A program made the position numbers and the translations under genes. Shown here piece after piece: positions 10,681 to 19,929 of a DNA stretch of 20,128 nt (positions within the stretch are counted from its first letter, which is position 1; the number at the start of each line of letters is the position of its first letter). Origin of the DNA: Saccoglossus kowalevskii (lineage: Eukaryota; Hemichordata; Enteropneusta; Harrimaniidae); contig NW_003152767.1 of the NCBI RefSeq assembly GCF_000003605.2, positions 56,985 through 77,112 on the forward strand, in the 5' to 3' direction. The notes under the pieces are model-generated. The model saw only the letters and a list, made by a program, of their open reading frames with translations. It was not told the origin of the DNA and did not search any database.

Positions 10681-11309
10681 AGCACTCAAAGAAGCTGTTC
10701 GTTTAAAAAAATTCGAATGAGGTTTTGCGAGTGGGCGTGGAAGATTTTCCGCATTTGGGAGAGCAGTTTTATTTCTCTGCACACAGTTTAGCAATTAAAT
10801 ATATTTTGGTGAGAGGGTTGAGAGATTTTTGCGGGTTTGGGTGGGCATTTTTTGTTGTTGTTCATGTGGTAGGTAGTTCACAATATATGAGCCATTAAAT
10901 AACTCCCGAAGTTTACTTGGGCACATTTATCTCGTTCTCAAGGTTAACGTTTGATACACCGCGTAGCCAGAAACCCCTCACCGTGTAGGACATCCGTTCT
11001 CTTTCCTTAACGACATTTATTTTATTACTTTCTGTCTATGAGTGCAGTAGCTGCTCGACAGAAACGTTCGATAGTGAAAGGGGGCGCACGCACCACATGT
11101 AGTGTGGAAAAAGGGGAAATGACAATTAAAAGGGAGAGCAGATTATTAACTCCATAGTGGGAGGGCACTTTCGGAAAGGGGTAGGCGGAAGTCACAACCG
11201 AACAGCTTTATGGGTAATAACCATTAAAATGGATAGGAGCAACTATACATGAGCAGTATATAATAATTTGAATGGAATTGTGTAAAATCGCCAGCTGGCT
11301 GCTTATGAG
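10681..11309. other. Spacer inside family A with G-rich patches
   Basis: This stretch separates the main family A array from its outlier. It holds G-rich plus-strand patches, including TTTTGCGAGTGGGCGTGG (10723-10740), the similar TTTTTGCGGGTTTGGGTGGG (10826-10845), and purine-rich runs at about 11080-11190. CCACATGTAGTGTGG (11094-11108) can form a small hairpin. No gene is seen. Confidence 0.5.
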
Positions 11310-11441
11310 GTAGTTAGTCATATTCTGACTCACATTACACAGTGGCAATTGGCACATTGTTGTTATCTGTATTTTCGCACAGTGGTAAAAAATACAGGTA
11401 GTTTGTCCTGTCTTGACTCGCATCCCAGACTGTTAATGTGA
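11310..11441. repeat. Outlying copies of family A
   Basis: About three diverged units recur after a gap of roughly 630 bp from the main array. Diagnostic phrases are CACAGTGGTAAAAAATACAG (11378-11397), TAGTTTGTCCTGTCTTG (11399-11415) and ACTGTTAATGTGAACAC, matching the family A order. The gap may be decayed repeat or inserted sequence. Confidence 0.7.
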
Positions 11442-13619
11442 ACACATCAAATGATGCAGTAAACATTATCATGTAAATGTTATTTTATCATTCTATATTT
11501 TGAACATGGTGTAAGGTTTAATTTGAAAAATGTAAGCATAATGCCATAATTTTATTAAGCAGTTTATCAAAGTCTTCTTTTAAACATGACAAGTCCATGA
11601 CTAAAATTCAGGATTTTAAAAGTTTTACATTGAATACCCAACAGACGATATCGTCGTTACAGTTAACATTCGCGTATTATTTATTTAAACAGTGGCGGCG
11701 ACACCAGGCGGTCGACACAAATTCCTGACCACTTGCGCCTACGGAGCAGAAAGGATGTTGAACATTTTGTGCCACTGCCTCTGTTAAATGAGTGTTTAAA
11801 GAGGACGGCCAGGTAAACAACATAATGTTCCAAGATGAAAAAGCTCAACAAATGTGGGATAGTGCGATTTCCGGATTTTATTTCATTCATCTCTAAATAA
11901 TCTACGTGATTCTATTTGTCTATTCGTCGTTCTTGTCATGTTGTAAATTATTGCTTTTGCGTATATTAATACGTTTCAAAATATTTGTTAAACGTTACTA
12001 GGCACTTCGCAATTTATTGTCAAAAATGACCTTATTGGGAAATCAAAACATCACATATTTTTAATTGTGTAAGAGTGTCTCTCATATGCTTCGGGCGACT
12101 AATTAAGTTTAACAAGTTACCATGTTTTCGTTTCAATTTATTTTTATGACGAAATAAAGCAAATGGCAAAGTGGCCAAATCAAATTAACATTTCGTATTT
12201 GAATATGATATGATATGTGTGAATGGTCGAATAAAATTTAACTGTTTTTTACACAATATACATATTAGTGTAACAACTAAGTTTTAACATGCATCAACAA
12301 GTTCACCAACAACTGTAAGCTAAACAGTCTTTGCATTTGACGTATACAATGACTTGTAAACTACATTTTGTGTATACATGAAATTTAATCACGCACTATG
12401 CGACAAATGTAACACTGTAATTCAAATACCCCGGGAAAGTGTTCATTTAGCTTACATTTATCCTAATGGATCGTTTGGCTGTGAAAGTCTTATTTCTAAA
12501 TCTGAAATGCTGGTTTCTATCATATTGTCTCTTTATTTAATTTCAAGTCGTATTCAATATGGCTGCTCCCATATTAAAATTAATAAATATTATACATATA
12601 GGTAAAACTTGACTGTGCTTTTAACGTGTCTGGTGCTCCAGAAGCCTTCCAACCCCTCAGTCAAATTAAGCTATAACATTGCCTATGTATGAAATCATTC
12701 TAAATTCTGACCACGTTGACCTCGTTAGACTAATTCCTGGTCAAATAAACGTATTTCGAAGGACTTAATTCCTAGAGCGACCATGAAGTATAATGATGAG
12801 CATAATGATCACTCTTAATTATGGTCGCCGATGTAAATGTTCTGCTTGCTTTAAGAATGAATTCATTTTCATTTGCTTACAGATAAGGGCGAATCAACAG
12901 TAATCCATTTTACCAATTATAGTGTTACACTTGCTAAGGTTGAACTGGTATGATATATAACACGGAACTATCTTCCTCAGTCATTTCTTATATTCTCTTT
13001 CCTTAAAATTGAAAGAATTTGCTAAACATTTGACATTCAGTCAAAATATTCTCATATCGTGAGCATTCGCTATTTGATTTTCACATCGTGACATTTTAAG
13101 TACGAAATCACGAAGTCAAGGTTAATTTGAGTAGGATTCAGGGATGATTTGATGGCAATCGGCAGTACTCAGTAATGCCTCCAATTATGAAAGTCACTCA
13201 ATTGCTGATTACACATTCTGTACGAAGGGTATTCAAATATTCCCATGACAGTGGAATGTTATCTAACATCGATCAATCCATTAATGAAACTAATCACATA
13301 AATTAAGAAACGATGGTGAAGCCCATCTCCTTCCCAATAACGACTAAACAATTACTTTGATCGGTTATAATCCAAGAGATTTACAAATAATTACCATATA
13401 TTAAATTATCCCAAGTTCATTGTCAATGTGAACGATTTGTTGGGACTCTGAATATTTCCGAATGATAATTAGTTCTTCCCGTAAATTCCCCGATTTGCGT
13501 CTGCTTGATAATGCAGCTGGCTAGTTGCAACGTTGCCGGAAACGCCGCTAAATGCGAATTCAGGTTTGAAATGTCATGCTGTTTTGAAAAGAAAATGACA
13601 GTAAAGTACGTGTATGGTC
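11442..13619. other. Single-copy stretch without a gene
   Basis: I find no supported gene. A GC-richer block at about 11690-11815 begins with CAGTGGCGGCG and contains GCCACTG at 11771-11777. This is weakly reminiscent of hAT transposon ends, but no matching 8-bp target duplication is seen. Plus- and minus-strand frames of about 70 codons (11681-11890 and 12378-12605) show no known motif. The right end (from about 13500) leads into the decayed shoulder of the 46-bp array. Confidence 0.55.
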
Positions 13620-14055
13620 ACTGTCACTCAGGCCACTTAACGAGTGTGAGATAATTAGTAGCATTCACATACCTAAGTCATTAAACTAGTGTGGGGGTGA
13701 TTAGTTGCATTAACGCAGCTAAGTCGCTAAATGAGTGCGGGTTGTCAGTGGCATTCACAATGGAACATCAAGTCCCCAAGGAACATCGGTAGAATCCATA
13801 ACATAAGATAAATAAACAAATGTGAGTTCACCAGTGTCTTTAACCTATCTAAGTCAATTAATGAAAGTTACTTAATTAATGTTGCGCTCGTCAGTTGCAT
13901 TGACTGAGCTAATTCATCGAACATATGGTGGGTCATTAGTGGCTTTCAAGTAACTGAAAGAATGTGATGTCATCAATAGTGTTCACGCTAGTAAAATCTG
14001 CAATAGTGTGGGGTCATCAGTTGTATCCATGCAGATAAGACACCTAAAATGTGTA
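13620..14055. repeat. Decayed left shoulder of the 46-bp array (family B)
   Basis: Recognisable but strongly diverged monomers precede the clean array. The phrases GCATTCACATACCTAAGTC, GCATTAACGCAGCTAAGTC and GGGTCATCAGTTGTATCCATG keep the monomer order of the core, at spacings near 46 bp with indels. Divergence falls progressively toward 14056. This is the expected pattern when the interior of an array is homogenised while its edge drifts. Confidence 0.75.
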
Positions 14056-14215
14056 GGGCCATGAATGTCATTCATGCATCTAAATCACTGAACGATTGTT
14101 AGGGTCATCAGTGGCATACATGGCTGCTGAAGTACCGAATGTGTGTTAAAGTCATCGGTAGCATACATGCTGCTGAGCCAATGAACAAGTGGTAGGCTCA
14201 TCAGTGGCATACATG

Positions 14216-14307
14216 CTGCTGAGATACTGAACGAGTGTTAGAGTTATCAGGGGCATACATGCTGCTGAGATACTGAACGAGTGTTAGAGTTATCAGGGGC
14301 ATACATG
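14216..14307. repeat. Two adjacent identical monomers
   Basis: Two consecutive 46-bp units (14216-14261 and 14262-14307) carry the same private variants, GAGATACTGAAC and GAGTTATCAGGGGC. This indicates a very recent single-unit duplication, of the kind produced by slippage or unequal exchange. Confidence 0.8.
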
Positions 14308-14482
14308 CTGCTGAGCCACTGAATAAGTGTTGGGGTTGTCAGTGGCATACATGCTGCTGAGTCAGTGAACGAGTCTTAGGGTCATTGGTGGCATGCATAC
14401 TGCTGAGCCACTAAATGAATGTTAGGGTCATCAGAGCATACATTCTGCAGAGACACTTAATGAGTATTTGGGTCATCAGTAG

Positions 14483-14600
14483 CATACATGCTGCTGAGCC
14501 TCTGAACGAGTATTGATGTCATCAGTGGTATATATGCTGTTGAGCCACTGAACGAGTGTCAGGGTCATTGGTGGCATACATGCTGCAGACACACTGAATG
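14483..14600. repeat. Duplicated block I, copy 1
   Basis: This 118-bp segment matches 14851-14968 with two mismatches (CAGGGTCATTGG against CAAGGTTATTGG). The copies are 368 bp apart, exactly eight monomers. Both carry the private variants GAGTATTGATGTCATCAG and GGTATATATGCTGTTGAG. This is evidence of a higher-order unit of eight monomers. Confidence 0.85.
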
Positions 14601-14860
14601 ATTGTTAGGATCACTAATGTCATACATGCTGCTGAGTCACTGAATGCGTGTTAGATTCATCAGCAACATACATTCAGCTGAGAAACTTAATGAGTGTTTG
14701 GGTCATCAGTGGCACACATACTGCTGAGCCACTGAACGAGTGCTGATATCATCAGTGTCATACATGCTGCTGAGACACTGAGTGAGTGTTTGGGTCATCA
14801 GTGGCATATATGCTGCTGAGCCACTGAACGAGTGCTGATGTCATCAGTGGCATACATGCT
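14597..14860. repeat. Duplicated block II, copy 1
   Basis: The 264-bp segment aligns without gaps to 17423-17686, 2826 bp away, with a single difference (A at 14748, G at 17574). It covers about six monomers of five distinguishable subtypes, including the private variants TGCGTGTTAGATTCATCAG and GGCACACATACTGC. Identity ends abruptly after 14860, so the right breakpoint is sharp. Confidence 0.92.
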
Positions 14861-14968
14861 GCTGAGCCTCTGAACGAGTATTGATGTCATCAGTGGTATA
14901 TATGCTGTTGAGCCACTGAACGAGTGTCAAGGTTATTGGTGGCATACATGCTGCAGACACACTGAATG
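14851..14968. repeat. Duplicated block I, copy 2
   Basis: This is the partner of 14483-14600 at an eight-monomer offset, with two mismatches. It begins inside the end of block II copy 1, so block I copies flank block II copy 1 on both sides. Confidence 0.85.
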
Positions 14969-15790
14969 AGTGTTAGGGTCACCAGTGGCATATCTTCTGC
15001 TGAGACACTGAATGAGTGTTTGGTCACAGACCAACTGTTAGGTTCGTCGGTGGCATACTTGCTGCAGATTCACTGAACAAGTTTTAGGGTGATCAGTGGC
15101 ATACATGCTGCTGAGACACTGGGCGAGTGTTAGAGTCATCAGCAACATACATTCAGCTGAGAAACTTAATGAGTGTTGGGGTCATCAGACCAACTGTTAG
15201 GTTCGTCGGTGGCATACTTGCTGCTGATTCCCTGAACAAGTTTTAGGGTGATTAGTGTCACATATGCTGCTGAGGCATTGAGCGAGTGTTAGAGTCATCA
15301 GTGTCATGCATGCTGCTGAGCCACTGAACGAGTGTTAGAGTCATCAGCAACAAACATTCAGCTGAGAAACTGAATGAGCATTAGGATCATCTGTGGCATA
15401 CATGATGCTGAGGCACTGAGCGAGTGTTTGCGTCATCAGTGTCATACATGCTGCTGAGCCACTGAATGAGTGTTGATGTCATCAGTGGCATACATGCTGC
15501 TGAGACACTGAATGAGTGTTGGGGTCATCAGTGGCTTGCACGTTGTTGAGGTGCTGAACGAGTGTTTGGATCATCAGTGGCATATATGCTGCTGAGTCAC
15601 TGAATAAGTGTTGGGATCATCAGTGGCATATATGCTGCTGAGCCAAGGAACAAGCATTAGGGTAACCAGTGGCATACAAGCTGCTGAGCCTCTGAACGAG
15701 TGTTAGGGTCATCTGGGGCATACATGCTTCTGAATCACTGAACAAGTGTTGGGGTCATCAGTGGCATACATGCTGCTGAGTCACTGAATG

Positions 15791-15882
15791 AGTGTTAGGA
15801 TCACTAATGTCATACGTGCTGCTGAGTCACTGAATGACTGTTAGGATCACTAATGTCATACGTGCTGCTGAGTCACTGAATG
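15791..15882. repeat. Tandem pair of near-identical monomers
   Basis: Two consecutive 46-bp units share the private phrases GGATCACTAATGTCATACGT and GCTGCTGAGTCACTGAATGA. Each contains the Maf/AP-1-type core TGCTGAGTCAC (15820 and 15866). This is a recent single-unit duplication. Confidence 0.8.
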
Positions 15883-16413
15883 AGTGTTAGGGTCATCAGC
15901 AGCATACATTCAGCTAAGAAACTTAATGAGTGTTGGGGTCATCAGACCAACTGTTAGGTTCGTCGATGGCATACTTGCTGCTGATGCTCTGAACAAGTAT
16001 TAGAGTGATTAGTGGCATACATGCTGCTGAGGCACTGAGCGAGTGTTAGTATGATCAGTGTCATACGTGCTGCTGAGCCACTGAACGAGTGTAAAAGTCA
16101 TCAGCAGCATACATTCAGCTGAGACACTGAATGAGTGTTGGTGTTATCAGTGGCATGCATGCTGCTGAGGTGCTGAATGAGTGTTGGGGTCATCAGTGGC
16201 ATGCACGTTGCTGAGGTGCTGAACGAGTGTTTGGGTCATCAGTGGCATATATGCTGCTGAGTCACTGAATGAGTGTTGGGATCATCAGTGGCATACATGC
16301 TGCTGAGCAAAGGAACAAGCATTAGGATCATCAGTGGCATACATGCTGCTGAGGTACTGAACGAATGTGGGGTCACCAGTGGCATACAAGCTGCTGAGAC
16401 ACTGAATGAGTGT

Positions 16414-16647
16414 TAGAGTCATCCGCAGCATACATTCTGCTGGGACACTGAATGAGTTTTAGAGTCATCGGCAGCATACATTCTGCTGAGACACTGAATG
16501 AGTTTTAGAGTCATCGGCAGCATACATTCTGCTGAGACACTGAATGAGTGTTTGGTCACATACCAACTGTTAGGTTAGTTGGTGGCATTCTTGCTGCTGA
16601 TTCACAGAAAGAGTATTAGGGTGATGAGTGACATACATGCTGCTGAG
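16414..16647. repeat. Duplicated block III, copy 1
   Basis: The 234-bp segment matches 17091-17324 with four mismatches and no gaps, at an offset of 677 bp. It includes the CAGCATACATTCTGCTG monomer subtype and one 20-bp half-monomer insertion, so the insertion was copied with the block. Confidence 0.88.
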
Positions 16648-17090
16648 CCACTGAACGAGTGTAAGAGTCATCAGCAGCATACATTCAGCTGAGACACTGA
16701 ATGATTGTTAGGATCATCAGTGGCATACATGATGCTGAGGCACTGAGCGAGTGTTTGCGTCATCACTGTCATACATTCAGCTGAGACACTTAATGAGTGT
16801 TGGTGTTATCAGTGGCATATATGCTCCTGAGCCACTGAACGAGTGTTGGGGGCATCAGTGGCGTACATACTGCTGAGCCACTGAACAAGTGTTAAGGTCA
16901 TCAGTGGCATGCTTGCTGCTGAGAAACTGAATGAGTTTTAGAGTCATCGGCATCATACATTCTGCTGAGACACTGAATGAGTGTTTGTCACATACCAACT
17001 GTTAGGTTAGTGGCATTCTTGCTGCTGATTCACTGAATGAGTGTTATAGTCATCGGCAGCATACATTCTGCTGAGACACTGAATGAGTGT

Positions 17091-17324
17091 TAGAGTCATC
17101 AGCAGCATACATTCTGCTGGGACACTGAATGAGTTTTAGAGTCATCGGCAGCATACATTCTGCTGAGACACTGAATGAGTGTTAGAGTCATCAGCAGCAT
17201 ACATTCTGCTGAGACACTGAATGAGTGTTTGGTCACATACCAACTGTTAGGTTAGTTGATGGCATTCTTGCTGCTGATTCACAGAAAGAGTATTAGGGTG
17301 ATGAGTGACATACATGCTGCTGAG
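17091..17324. repeat. Duplicated block III, copy 2
   Basis: This is the partner of 16414-16647, with four mismatches over 234 bp. It contains the half-monomer insertion at 17240 that corresponds to the one at 16563. Confidence 0.88.
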
Positions 17325-17422
17325 GCACTGAGCGAGTGTTGGGGTCATCAGTGGCGTGAATGCTGCTGAATCACTGAACAAGTGTTGGGGTCATCAGTGG
17401 CATGCACGCTGCTGAGTCACTA

Positions 17423-17686
17423 AATGATTGTTAGGATCACTAATGTCATACATGCTGCTGAGTCACTGAATGCGTGTTAGATTCATCAGCAACATACATT
17501 CAGCTGAGAAACTTAATGAGTGTTTGGGTCATCAGTGGCACACATACTGCTGAGCCACTGAACGAGTGCTGATGTCATCAGTGTCATACATGCTGCTGAG
17601 ACACTGAGTGAGTGTTTGGGTCATCAGTGGCATATATGCTGCTGAGCCACTGAACGAGTGCTGATGTCATCAGTGGCATACATGCT
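17423..17686. repeat. Duplicated block II, copy 2
   Basis: This is the partner of 14597-14860, identical at 263 of 264 positions by direct comparison. After 17686 the copies part at once (GCTACTGAGAC here, GCTGCTGAGCC there). Confidence 0.92.
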
Positions 17687-18639
17687 ACTGAGACACTGAA
17701 TGAGTGTTTGAGTCATCAGTGGCATATATGCTGCTGAGTCAATGAATGAGTGTTTGGTCACATACCAACTGTTAGGTTCGTTGGTGGCAGACATGCTGCT
17801 GATTCACAGAATGCGTATTAAGGTGATGAGTGTTATACATGCTGCTGAGGCACTGAGCGAGTGTTAGCGCCATCAGTGTCATACATGCTGCTGAGCCAAT
17901 GAACAAATATTAAGGTCATCAGTGGCATCCACTCTGTTCAGCCACGAACGAGTGTTAGGATCACTCGTGGCATACATCCTGCTGAGTCACTGAATGAGTT
18001 TTGGGGTCATCAGTAGCCTACATGCTGCTGAGCCACTGAATAAGTGTTGATGTCATCAGTGGAATGCATTCTGCTGAGACACTGAATGAGTGATAGGTCA
18101 CTGACCAACTGTTAGAGTCATCAGTGGCATATTTGCTGCTGGGACACTGAATGAGTATTAAGATCATCAGTGGCATACATCCTGCAGACACACTGAATGA
18201 GTGTTAGAGTCATCACTGGCATACATGCTGCTGAATCAATGAGCAAATGTTAGGTCATCGGTAGCATACATGCTGCTGAGTCACTGAATGATTTTTAGGG
18301 TCATCAGTGTCATACATGCTGCAGACTCACTGAATGAGTGTTACGGTCATCAGTGTCATACATTCTTTTAAGACACTGAATGAGTGATGGGTCAGTGACC
18401 AACTGTTAGAGTCATCAGTGGCATACTTGCTGCCGAGACACTAAATGATTGCTAGGGTCATCAGTGGCATACATTCGGCTCAGTCACCGACAGAGTGTTG
18501 AGTCATTGTTAGGGTATTTTAACTGTTCGTACACTATGAATTGCATCTATATACTGCAACACTTCAACCAGAATTGCAACTGAAACCTTTTCTCAAATGC
18601 GGATGATATATTACACAATTTGACCATTGTAAATGACAC

Positions 18640-19470
18640 CTGTTAAATTTCGACCAACCTGAATGACACATTTAACTGGCTACATTCGCATTTATTTGTC
18701 AGAGTGATACAGCTGCAATTCATTGTAACTGTTACAATATATAGGTACTATTTGCAGTGACCAAATTGTTGCACGTGAGATTTGCAGAAGTCAAATTGGT
18801 TCACGTGCCATTCATAGTTGTCAAATTGATCACAGTAGCGTAATTACAACAGATATTGATACAGGTAAATAATTTTAGGTAAAATCAACAGTAGTTAAGT
18901 TTACAAATAACGAATTGTTACAGGTTTCATTCAGGTTGGTCGAATTGTTACAGATGCCGAATGGTGAAACGTGCCATTTGCATTTGTCAAATTATAACAG
19001 TTGCCAGTCACGATGGCAGAATTGTTAAAGGTGCCACTCACAGTTGGCGAATTGTCACCGGTGTCATTCACAGTGGCCTATTTGTTACAGGTGTCGTTCA
19101 TAAGGCCGAATTGTGAAGGGGTCATTCACATTGCTTTAAATATTTAAGGTTTAATGTTTCAGGTTCCACAGGCAGCATTAATAGTAGCAAAATGGTTACA
19201 AATGTCTTTCACAGGATTTATTGGTAGTGGTGGATTTAATAGTACACGTGCAATTCAAAGCGGGTAAATAATTCTAGATTCACGGTGGTTGAATTGTAAT
19301 AGGTGTTAATCTCAGGAGACGAATATTTACAGGTGCCATTCACAACGTCAAATAGGTTCAGATACAGTTCACAGTTGTCAAATTACGACTGGTGCCATAC
19401 ATAGTTGTCAAAATGTCATCGTTCAGAGCGGGAAAACGTACATGAATTGTTATAGGTGGAATTCGCAGTG
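18640..19470. repeat. Degenerate 30-bp minisatellite
   Basis: The unit is close to GTGCCATTCACAGTTGTC followed by AAATTGTTACAG. GTCAAATTG at 18790 and 18820 shows the 30-bp period, and copies continue with many substitutions and indels, about 25-28 in all. Two longer units carry GGTAAATAATT followed by CTAG or TTAG, at 18864 and 19263, 399 bp apart, hinting at an old higher-order duplication. CACGTG (E-box-like) occurs in some units. No frame is open across the array. Confidence 0.8.
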
Positions 19471-19730
19471 GTCACAGTATTCGAATATGTTATCTATCCG
19501 TTTTAAATTACACACACGTGACGCACTTTTCAGCCATTAATATAATGTCCTTCAATTCATTCCAATCACTCCAGGTATATTTTAGGTAAACCCTCTTTTC
19601 ATCGTTTAACGTAAAAACCTCTTCTCTTTGTTCAAACTCTAACAATAATAAAACATGTTCACAAAGATCTTACTATAAAGTGTCGATGTTTAAGTCTTAT
19701 TATACGACACTTCCCATAATAATGATCGTC
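19471..19730. other. Spacer between arrays
   Basis: I see no gene, repeat period or RNA here. The sequence is AT-rich with pyrimidine-rich plus-strand runs (CCTCTTCTCTTTG, 19618-19630) and sits between the 30-bp and 40-bp arrays. Confidence 0.5.
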
Positions 19731-19890
19731 ATTTTCTCTCACTTAGGCTGTCTAGCCTCGCGGCCGACTTTATTCTTACTCAATTAGATTGTCACGCCCG
19801 GGTCAATTTCATTCTCTCCCAGTTATTCTGCCTAATCCCTGAGTAAAGTTTATTCCTACTCAGCCTGAGTATGCCATTTTTATCATTGGT
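19731..19890. repeat. Degenerate minisatellite of about 40 bp
   Basis: Units start with ATTYTCTCYCA or ATTCYTACTCA at 19731, 19772, 19811 and 19852 (spacings 41, 39 and 41). They continue with a variable GGCTG/GATTG/TTCTG segment, then GCC and a GGTCAATTTC- or GAGTAAAGTTT-type end. Divergence between copies is high, so the array is old and short. It includes the GC-rich piece CCTCGCGGCCG (19756-19766). Confidence 0.6.
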
Positions 19891-19929
19891 GTGTAATACA
19901 TTGCCATGGGCGGTATTATCTCTTAATGC

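Larger units (their letters stand above)
15031..18410. repeat. Nine copies of a 20-bp half-monomer insertion
   Basis: A variant junction reading CCAACTGTTAG occurs at 15031, 15190, 15947, 16563, 16995, 17240, 17765, 18105 and 18399. A monomer breaks off after GGTCAC or GTCATCAG and is followed by (A)CCAACTGTTAG before the next full unit. This adds about 20 bp and shifts the phase of the array. The copies share linked downstream variants (CTTGCTGCTGATTC, GGTGATGAGTG), so they descend from one event spread by array turnover. Confidence 0.85.
14056..18510. repeat. Homogenised 46-bp tandem array (family B), about 97 monomers
   Basis: The consensus monomer is 46 bp. It runs GGTCATCAGTGGCATACATG, then CTGCTGAGCCACTGAACGAG, then TGTTAG. 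Position 6-13 (TCAGTGGC) and position 28-35 (GCCACTGA) are exact reverse complements around a 14-nt loop. The unit is GC-richer than its surroundings. Since 46 is not a multiple of 3 and the monomer has stops at positions 25, 33 and 44 on the plus strand, every plus-strand frame is closed within a few monomers, so the array is not coding. Recurrent variants are GAGTCAC, GAGACAC, CAGCAACATACATTCAGC and a 20-bp half-monomer insertion. Neighbouring or distant blocks are nearly identical, showing recent internal duplication. The array ends at about 18510. Confidence 0.95.

Noticed and set aside
10041-10685. Minus-strand frames of 74 and 106 codons
   Set aside because: They lie wholly within the degenerate 46-bp family A repeat. 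The translated phrases follow the repeat, and 106 codons is about the longest frame expected by chance at this base composition.
11644-11655. Perfect 12-bp palindrome GACGATATCGTC
   Set aside because: About five perfect 12-bp palindromes are expected by chance in 20 kb, and nothing around it adds support.
11681-11890. Minus-strand 69-codon frame in the GC-richer block
   Set aside because: No recognisable transposase or other domain; it probably reflects fewer stops in GC-richer sequence.
12378-12605. Plus-strand 75-codon frame with a CDKC motif near its start
   Set aside because: A single CxxC pair is not a zinc-binding domain. The frame is within chance length, with no homology recognised.
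14056-18510. CRISPR array
   Set aside because: Units follow each other directly with no unique spacers between identical repeats, and everything else points to a eukaryotic genome.
14056-18510. Protein repeat domain encoded by the 46-bp array
   Set aside because: The period is not a multiple of three and each monomer carries several plus-strand stops, so no long frame crosses the array.
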